Source: Echria macrotheca (Eukaryota; Ascomycota; Sordariomycetes; Sordariales; Schizotheciaceae). Taken from it: 64,000 nucleotides of DNA. The stretch is from NCBI GenBank assembly GCA_030411725.1, contig MU839835.1, forward strand, positions 806,001 through 870,000. Direction: 5' to 3'. The notes under the pieces were generated by a model that saw only the letters and a list, made by a program, of their open reading frames with translations, was not told the DNA's origin and did no database searches. A program made the position numbers and the translations under genes. The first letter of the stretch is position 1. Every line of letters begins with the position of its first letter. Positions 57,227 through 64,000 of this stretch are shown piece after piece.

Positions 57227-59588
57227 TCAAACCTCACCACTCCTCCTCTCCCTCCTCGCCCCTTCCCTCCCCGCCCCATCAGCCGCCACAAACAACCCCT
57301 CCTTCTTCCTCACCTCCCCATCCGCCCCCTCCAAATGAGGCGGCAAAGGCTTAACCACCCCCTTCCTCCTCAACACAACCCGACCCCAAAACCAGCCCGC
57401 CTGCCGCGCGCCATAAGCCACAGTACTCTTAAGGGGCACATCAAACACGGCATCCAACTCCTCAAGCGTCTTCTCCTTCGTCTCCGGCACCAAAAACAGC
57501 ACCAGAAAGAACCCAACGGCATTCCACGCGGCATACCACCCGAACGCGCCCTGGGGCTTGAACGCGGCCAGCAGCGACGGCCACGTGACGGCCAGCACGA
57601 AGTTGAAAAACCAGGTCGTCGCCGTCGCGAGGGACATGCCGATCGGCCGGATGTAGAGCGGGTACGCCTCGGCGGAGTAGGTAAACGGGACGGGCCCCTC
57701 GCCCGGCGAGTAGACGGCCGAGAAGAGGTAGATGCCTAGGGCTATGAGGCCGATGTGTGCGGGCGAGGACTCGGGGATCCAGAAGGAGAAGCCGGTTAGG
57801 AGGAGGAAGATGCACATTAGGGGGAAGGTTGTCAGGAGGAGGTTGCGGCGGCCGAAGGTGTCGATTGTGTCTTTTTTTTGTAATTAGCTGCCTGTTTTGT
57901 ACGGGTGGATAGGAGGAAGGGAAAGAAGGGACGGCTTACAGAAGGCTGGCAGCGCAAAGATCCAGTTGATCAGGCCGAAACCGAGGGATGCCGCTAGGGC
58001 TGAGACCTCGGAGAAGCCTGCGTCGAGAAAAACTTCGGAAGAATAATAGGCTTGTGTCCTTCATATCAGCTCACTATCCTGAAAGTATCGGGGAGATGGG
58101 AGGGCGCGGCATACCAACAACGTTAATCCCGCAAAACTGCTGCAGAAACATGACCGTCTCGGACGCAATCATGGCGTTCCGGTTGCGCCGGATGGTGAAC
58201 ATCTCCTTGACCCGGTTCGTCTTGCCGACCGCCATGACCTCCTTCTCGGCCTCGAGCAGCGTGTGCATATAAAACAGGTCCCTGGCCGCCTGCACCTTCT
58301 CGTAGCGCAGCCTGCGGATCGAGTCGTACGCGTCGCGGTGTCTGTCCTTGGTGAGATACCACCGCGGCGATTCCGGGCACACGAACGCCAGACAACAAAC
58401 GACGACGGCGGGGATCATGGCGGACCCCATCATCAGCCGCCAGTTGAGGCCGAGGGTGATGCCGTGGTCGGGCACGAAGTAGAAGGCCAGATCGGCGGCC
58501 AGACCGATCATGATGCCGAATGCCGTCCAGACTTGCCATTGCTATTTTTTTGTTGGAGTTCATTAGCCAACAATCCTAGGTAGGTAGGTAATAAAAGGGG
58601 GAGGAGACAAACCATAACCAAAGCCCCCCTAAGCTTGGGCGGCGAGCACTCGGCCGCGAAGATGGGGGTAGTAGCCGACTTGGGCCCGATGCCCAGGCCC
58701 AAAAAGAAGCGCGCAATAAACATGTGCCACCAGGTATTCGTAAACGCCTGCCAGAAGCAGGTGACGGCGGAGACCAGACAGGAGATAAAAATGGTCCCGC
58801 GCCGGCCGAACCGCTTGTTCATGGGGTCCGTCAGCCAGCAGCCGAGCACGGCGCAGCACAGGTACGGCGCCGAGTTGGTCAGGCCGAGCAGCCAGGTATC
58901 CCGCTGGGTGTCGCCGCCGATGCCGAACGCTTTCTTATAAAACGACTGCGCGCCGTTGACCACCGTCTCGTCCATGCCCTGGACGGCGGCGCAGAGGGAG
59001 CATACTTTTTTGTTTCTTGTCAGCCACCTACCTATGAAGGAAGGAAAATCTCTTAAGAAGAAAAAAAAAGAGGGGGGGAAACACACTAATAACAACCCAA
59101 TACAGCATCCCCGGATTCGACCACTTATGCGTCGTCTCCCGCTCGAGAACCTCCCGCTCCCGCTCCGTCAGCTCCGTGACCGCATCGTACCGCGTATGGT
59201 CGCCCGCGATGATGGCGCCGAGCCGGAACGCCCGCACGTCTTCTGCGTCCGTCAAACCAGCCCGGGCCGCGTACGCCTCGCCCATGGCGGCCAGACGGTC
59301 CTGGGACAGGCCGGCTAGGGGATTGGCGAGTTTTTTGTTGGCAGCCTGCCGGTCATCCCCGCTTCCTCCTCCGGGGGCCCTGTTGTGCACATGGTCGGTG
59401 TGCGAGAAGGCGGTTGCCGAGCCGGATGAGTTGGATCGGCGGGTTGGCTTTTCTTTCTCTCCCTGGTGTTGGGGCAGGGGTCTCTTTTCGTCGTCTGCTG
59501 CTGCTGCTCCATGGGACGGGACAGGAGTAGCAGCAGACCGAGGCGAGATGTGGTCTCCCGGTGGTGGTGGTGGTGGTGTGGACGACAT
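57227..59588 (-). CDS. MFS transporter, inositol/sugar-type
   Basis: Five exons, 59588-59087, 59004-58613, 58541-58115, 58050-57940 and 57870-57227, encode 691 aa. A cytosolic N-terminus of about 155 residues (Pro/Ser-rich, then NPLAGLSQDRLAAMGEAYAA and HKWSNPGMLYWVV) precedes 12 predicted membrane spans. Family motifs are GMDETVVNGAQSFY, NKRFGRRGTIF, PESPRWYLTK, FCGINVVAYYSS and PETKEKTLEEL. The long N-terminus and TWLLGLTNSAPYLCCAVLGC resemble fungal proteins annotated as myo-inositol or polyol transporters; the substrate is not shown by sequence. Three of its four introns end in AAG; I checked nearby CAG/TAG sites and each either shifts the frame or hits a stop. Confidence 0.9.
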
Positions 59589-60522
59589 TGCTGCTGCTGT
59601 TTGCTGCTGATGGGATCTATCCCTCCCGCTGCCTGCTCTCTGTCTTTCTAGACCAAGTAACTTACCGGTGACACCAACTGGGGAGTCAGCCTACGAGTTG
59701 CATCGAAGAGGACACAACTTGACCAAGAAAGAAATCCAAACACAAAAGACAGAGAGGGGGAGACAACCAGGTAGTTAACTATTCGTGAGACTCCCCCCCC
59801 TCTCCTTTTCTGCCACTCTTACATCCCCTCTCCTGTATAAGTAAGCCCTCATCCCAATCCAGCAATTCATCAGGTCCATCCAACCCGTCGGGCTAATCCC
59901 CCGCATTTTTCCCCAGACTTCAGAAGTTCAGAATGCGAAACTGCTCCCGACCAGGATCCTTTGACGTCATCCGGCAAGGTGATGGTTGCGCGCAGTGGTC
60001 GACGGGTGGACGGTCTGACGATCGGCGCCGTTCGTGGTTTGGTTTCCGTGGTTTCCCCCGGCGCAATGACGTCGGTTCGTCATCCGCTGCCGCAACAAGT
60101 CACCTGCCGTTGCTGCCGTGCCCGATCCCGGCTCTGCGACAGGCCAAAACCCGGTATTAAACCCCCGGATGCTGGCCGAAGAGCCGATTTTGGGCAACAA
60201 AATGCGTATTCCATCTTGGAATTGCAGCGGATACGCGCTTTCTTTGCTTTGGATGAACGGTATCATGGAATGGCTCAAAATGAATATACCAAGTCACGTG
60301 CAAGAACGGAGGAAGGACACAACAGACAGAAAAACATTGCTACCCCTGAGCAGAAACAGTCTTGCTGATACTCGCAAATATCCCTTCCATACTCATGAAC
60401 GTCCACCCAATATCCGTCGCGTCAATGTCCCGTAATAAAATTCGGATGCTGTCTCAAAATAAAACCATGCCAAACTCCTATGCTCCATGCAGGGTATCAC
60501 ATTACATCGTAATCATAACCGT
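59589..60522. other. MFS gene promoter and coiled-coil gene 3' flank
   Basis: A 934-bp gap between two minus-strand genes. GCTGCTGCTG-type repeats adjoin the transporter start. No gene is seen. Confidence 0.55.
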
Positions 60523-61840
60523 TCACTCGTAAAACCCGCCCGGGCTCTTCCCCGGCGTCGAAAGGCTCGCAATGCTCGACATCAAAATCGTAGAGTCACC
60601 CCCGTCTTCTCCGCCTCGCGGGTGATGGTACCGCGCCCGCCGGCTCTTCTTACTCGCCGACACCTTCTCCCGGAGCCGGGCCCAGTCGGCCTTCCAGTTC
60701 TGGATGCTCGTCACCAACTCCGGGTCGGCCCCCGACTGTACCGACTCATGGCAGAGCGTCTCGACCGCGCGCAGCTCTATGCGCAGGTGCCGTAGATCCG
60801 ACTCATTGCCGCCGAGCTCGTCTTCCCTGATATTTGTAAGCTGGCGCAGTCAAACGACATAGCAAACGGGGCAACTCACAAGTCGGCCACCTCCATCTCC
60901 AGCTCAATAATACGTGCCGCCGCCGCCTCTGCTCTCTCCACCAGCAACGCGTGAATGTGCTGTGCCATAATCAGTATACCGAACCAGACAGCGACAAAAA
61001 ACTCACATCCGACTCTTCTTTTCGTACTCGCAGACTCTGGAGTGTCTTCACCAGCTGCGCATTTAAACTCTCCGCCTCGGCCAAAACTCGCTGGGCAACC
61101 TCCAACCCCCCGGGCTCGCCGTGCTCCTTCTCGGTGCTCGTCCCCGGCCGCGACACCGTCCTCTCACCCGACACCCCAGACCTCAACAAGCCCGCCATCC
61201 GAGCCACAGATTCGGCCGTGTGGTCGGCCCCATACACCAGTGGCGGCCGCCTCTGCACCCCTTCCCGACCCAACACGTCCTCCATCTCGTCCACCTTACG
61301 ATGCAGCGCGTCGAGCGCCTCAGCGCTGGGCACGCGCTGCAGCCGCCGCATCAGATCACCTAAGCGCTCCACCAGGATGTCCTTGCGGTCCTGGGTAACG
61401 TCGTCAACCCCATCATAGTCGTCCCAGGCCGGTTCCCTCTCCCGGTCCAGGGACGTGGCGCTTCCGGGAGACGGATTGGCATCGGGTGAGCTGAGCTCGT
61501 CGTCGGCGTCCGGGGATAAAATCCCGAGTGCGTTGGGCGAGCGTGGCGACAGCGACGGGAACTGAGAGAGCTGGCGCAGCAGCGGAGACGGCGTACCGAT
61601 GCCGACATGGTGCAGACTCAAGGGCAGGGATGGGGACCGAGTGTGTTGCTGGTAGGGACGACGTGCGTGCTGCTGCCGTGCTTTGGTCTGTTGCGGGGTC
61701 TGGGGGAGTTCCTTGTGAGGCGATGAGAGGGCCGACAAGGTCGAAGAAAACGGGGATGCAGAATCCAGTCCTGGCGTGTCGGCCATGTCTTCATCCTTTA
61801 GCATTGTGCCGGTGTTGCTGAGAAGAGATGAAGTTGTCAT
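60523..61840 (-). CDS. uncharacterised coiled-coil protein
   Basis: Three exons, 61840-61007, 60959-60880 and 60826-60523, encode 405 aa; phases and stop agree. I do not recognise the family. Residues 1-150 are Ser/Pro-rich and probably disordered, with SP and TP sites that could be kinase targets (LSALSSPHKELPQTPQQ). Residues about 155-355 are heptad-like helices: DILVERLGDLMRRLQRVPSA, EVAQRVLAEAESLNAQLVKT, LLVERAEAAAARIIELEMEV, then DLRHLRIELRAVETL and SIQNWKADWARLREKV. A basic KKSRRARYHH patch and a Ser/Gly tail end the protein. The disordered-then-coiled layout is common in kinetochore, spindle-pole and scaffold proteins, but nothing here decides between them. Confidence 0.75.
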
Positions 61841-62816
61841 TCGGTTTCAACATCGTAGTGCCGTGGCATCTCGGGATATGCAGTTGCCCGTTGTCATGTA
61901 GTGATGAGGAGGTTGGCGATGTTATTCACAAGGCCGCCGGACCCCACCTTCCAGAGCAGACCACGGTGAGACAGGCTGACCGAGGAATTGTTCCAGGCCT
62001 GAAAGTGCGGTGTGCAGCGACAAACAGACGCAAACAGGGCCCTCTCGTCCGGAAACCCCGAGACTTCCCGAACGACCGAACCCTGGAGCCGAGCCACTCG
62101 GGGCTTTTTCTGGCCCGTCCCCGATCCTGCACCTGGAACAGCAGAAAAACAGCTGCCAGTCCTGATCAGGTCTCAGAAGACAAGATGACAAGGTGCCGAG
62201 CTCCCTGGGAGCTTGACGTGCTTGAGTAACCGCCAACCAAGGCAGTTGGTTTTAACTAACAGACAGCAGCCCGTAAGTTCCTTGGTTGGAGCTTTTGACT
62301 CCCAGCGGAACAGAAGAGCAGAGCTGCACAGAGGACGGCCAATGGACAACGGGGGGGCGGGGTGTTCTGCCCGCTCGGCTTTCCTCAGTGGGGCATCCTA
62401 TGCAGCTAGCGAGGGGACGAGGGGGAGTCAGTCACCTTCGTTGTTCCCCAGACCCGAGCACATGAGCATTCTGGAAAACAACAAAACATTCCACCTACCT
62501 AGCCGCTGTCCTCTGAATTCCCGTCCATGTCGAGCAGACCCTTTACGAGTCGAGCAATTGGCGGCGCGCCCTGAGATCCCGACCCCGCTTTGCACGAGAC
62601 TAATAAGGGCCAGCCCGCCTGCGTCATTGTCGCCCGGATCCGCTGGGCCTCGGTTGCGGCTTCTGACCTGCTCCCCGGCGGACCGTCGACCTCGACCTTC
62701 TGTCACCAAACGCTTCGCATTCACACCTGGCCACATGGTGCATCCGGCTCGACGCTTAGAATCCTCGCCGACCCCAATTGGCCGTCCCTGAGCCGCCATC
62801 CGCTGTCGTCGCCAAC
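61841..62816. promoter_or_regulatory. divergent promoter region, coiled-coil gene / PDK-type kinase
   Basis: A 976-bp interval from which both neighbours are transcribed outward. Nothing distinctive is seen in it. Confidence 0.6.
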
Positions 62817-64000
62817 ATGTCGTGGAAGGGGACCGACCGGTTGATGGACACGATCCGCCACTATGCAAGCTTTCCCGCTACCGGTGTCAGTTTGCGCCAG
62901 ATGGTGCAGTTCGGCGAGAAGCCGTCAACTGGTAGATCAACCCGCTCACCGTATTTGTTGTCCTGTTTCTAACCCCCCAGGTACCCTCTTCCGCGCCTCC
63001 CAGTTCCTCGCCGAGGAGCTCCCTATCCGGCTCGCCCACCGCGTCCAGGAGCTCGAGACCCTGCCGGATGGCCTTAACGAGATGCCTTCGGTGAAGAAGG
63101 TGCAGGACTGGTATGCGCAGTCATTCGAGGTACGGATGCCCCCGGAAATCCCGCTCCGGGATTCAGTGACTCATCTGGGATGCGCGAACAGGAAATCACG
63201 ACGCTGCCACGGCCCGAACTGTCGAGAGATGTGAGGGAACGCCTGATGAGGCCGGCCAAGAATTCTGGGAGGAGCGCGGCATGGCTGTCGGAGGCGACGC
63301 CGAATCCGAGCATCGAGGAGGACCGGTACAGCTCATGGAACGGCACGCAGCAGAACAACAATAACGGCTGGGGAAAGAAGGCGCCGTCGGCGAGGCGATA
63401 CTTTGCCATGGTCGACGACACGGGTGACTGGCCCCCGGAGCTGCAGCTGTACAACCAAAAGTTTGCTCAGACTCTGCATAAGATCAAGAGGAGGCACGAC
63501 AGCGTTGTCACGACCATGGCCCAGGGCGTCCTCGAGTACAAGCGCAAACGGCAACGGATGCAGATCGACAACAATATCCAGTCCTTCCTCGACCGCTTCT
63601 ACATGTCGCGAATCGGCATACGGATGCTTATCGGCCAGCACATTGCGCTGACGGACCAGAGTCACTACCGGGATCCCACGTATGTCGGTATTATTTGCAC
63701 CAAGACGTACATCAAGGACCTCGCCCAGGAGGCCATCGAGAATGCGCGCTTCGTCTGCGAGGACCACTACGGCCTGTTTGAGGCGCCCAAGATCCAGCTC
63801 GTATGCAACCCCAGCCTGAACTTTATGTATGTGCCGGGGCACCTGTCACACATGCTCTTCGAGACGCTCAAGAACTCGCTGCGCGCTGTTGTGGAGACGC
63901 ACGGCCAGGACAAACAAGAGTTTCCGGTGACAAAAGTGATTGTGGCCGAGGGCAAGGAGGATATCACGATCAAGATCTCGGACGAGGGAGGGGGCATCCC
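62817..64000 (+). CDS. mitochondrial pyruvate dehydrogenase kinase family (3' end off-window)
   Basis: Exons 62817-62931, 62981-63129 and 63192 to the edge give about 357 residues, open throughout. The family phosphorylates and inactivates pyruvate or branched-chain 2-oxoacid dehydrogenase in mitochondria; fungal members include Pkp1 and Pkp2. Motifs: YASFPATGVSLRQMVQFGEK, SQFLAEELPIRLAHRVQELE, KRRHDSVVTTMAQGVLEYKR, DRFYMSRIGIRMLIGQH, the N box HMLFETLKNSLRA and the G1 box DEGGGI at the edge. About 80 residues (about 100-180: LSRDVRERLMRPAKNSG, WNGTQQNNNNGWGKKAP) lie between PRPEL and the RRHD motif, longer than the few residues in animal PDKs. Pyruvate or branched-chain specificity cannot be decided from the part visible. 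Confidence 0.92.

Overview
The window is nuclear DNA of a filamentous ascomycete, most likely a sordariomycete close to Sordariales. The genes carry short introns (45 to about 240 nt) with GT(A/G)AGT-type donors and CTAAC/CTGAC-like branch points. Third codon positions are GC-rich, there are no operons, and the predicted proteins (plasma-membrane H+-ATPase, citrate synthase, Pmt2, Yhm2) resemble their Neurospora-type orthologues. I rebuilt twenty genes by hand from reading frames, splice sites and family conservation. Eighteen are complete: each intact exon chain sums to a multiple of three and ends at a stop. The first and last genes run off the window. I see no tRNA, rRNA, CRISPR array, secondary-metabolite cluster or recognisable transposon.

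Layout, left to right. 0-5.4 kb: a DCAF4-like WD40 protein (3' end off-window) and the H+-ATPase PMA1, both on the minus strand. 5.4-14.9 kb: a 9.6-kb stretch with no convincing gene. 14.9-19.0 kb: the mitochondrial citrate/2-oxoglutarate carrier YHM2 and mitochondrial citrate synthase, in tandem on the minus strand. 20.3-23.2 kb: an Nrd1/Seb1-type RNA-binding transcription-termination factor with a tandem duplication just past its stop codon. 24.8-28.2 kb: a large WD40 protein, perhaps Raf1/DIM-9-like, with AT-rich DNA on both sides. 29.2-31.4 kb: a long-chain acyl-CoA synthetase ending in a PTS1-like PKL. 33.9-39.2 kb: a MARVEL-domain protein, O-acetylhomoserine sulfhydrylase and EMC7, all on the plus strand. 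39.6-43.9 kb: a WW-domain protein and a CTL/Pns1-type transporter. 45.1-49.4 kb: a Rab4/Ypt4-type GTPase with a large insertion, and Pmt2. 50.3-53.3 kb: mitoribosomal Mrp49 and the permuted GTPase Gep3, back to back over a 272-bp promoter. 54.4-64 kb: a four-cysteine zinc protein, an inositol/sugar-type MFS transporter, an unnamed coiled-coil protein and the start of a mitochondrial PDK-type kinase.

Most of this is conserved housekeeping. The pairings that look meaningful are citrate synthase next to the carrier that exports citrate from mitochondria, and Mrp49 sharing a promoter region with Gep3. Two genes may relate to heterochromatin (the WD40 protein at 24.8-28.2 kb and the Stc1-like zinc protein at 54.4 kb), but those names are tentative. 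I found no clearly new multi-gene system. The most open questions are the 9.6-kb gene-poor tract, the repeat behind the Nrd1/Seb1 gene, the hairpin-rich patch at 24.3-24.5 kb and the three genes without firm names.
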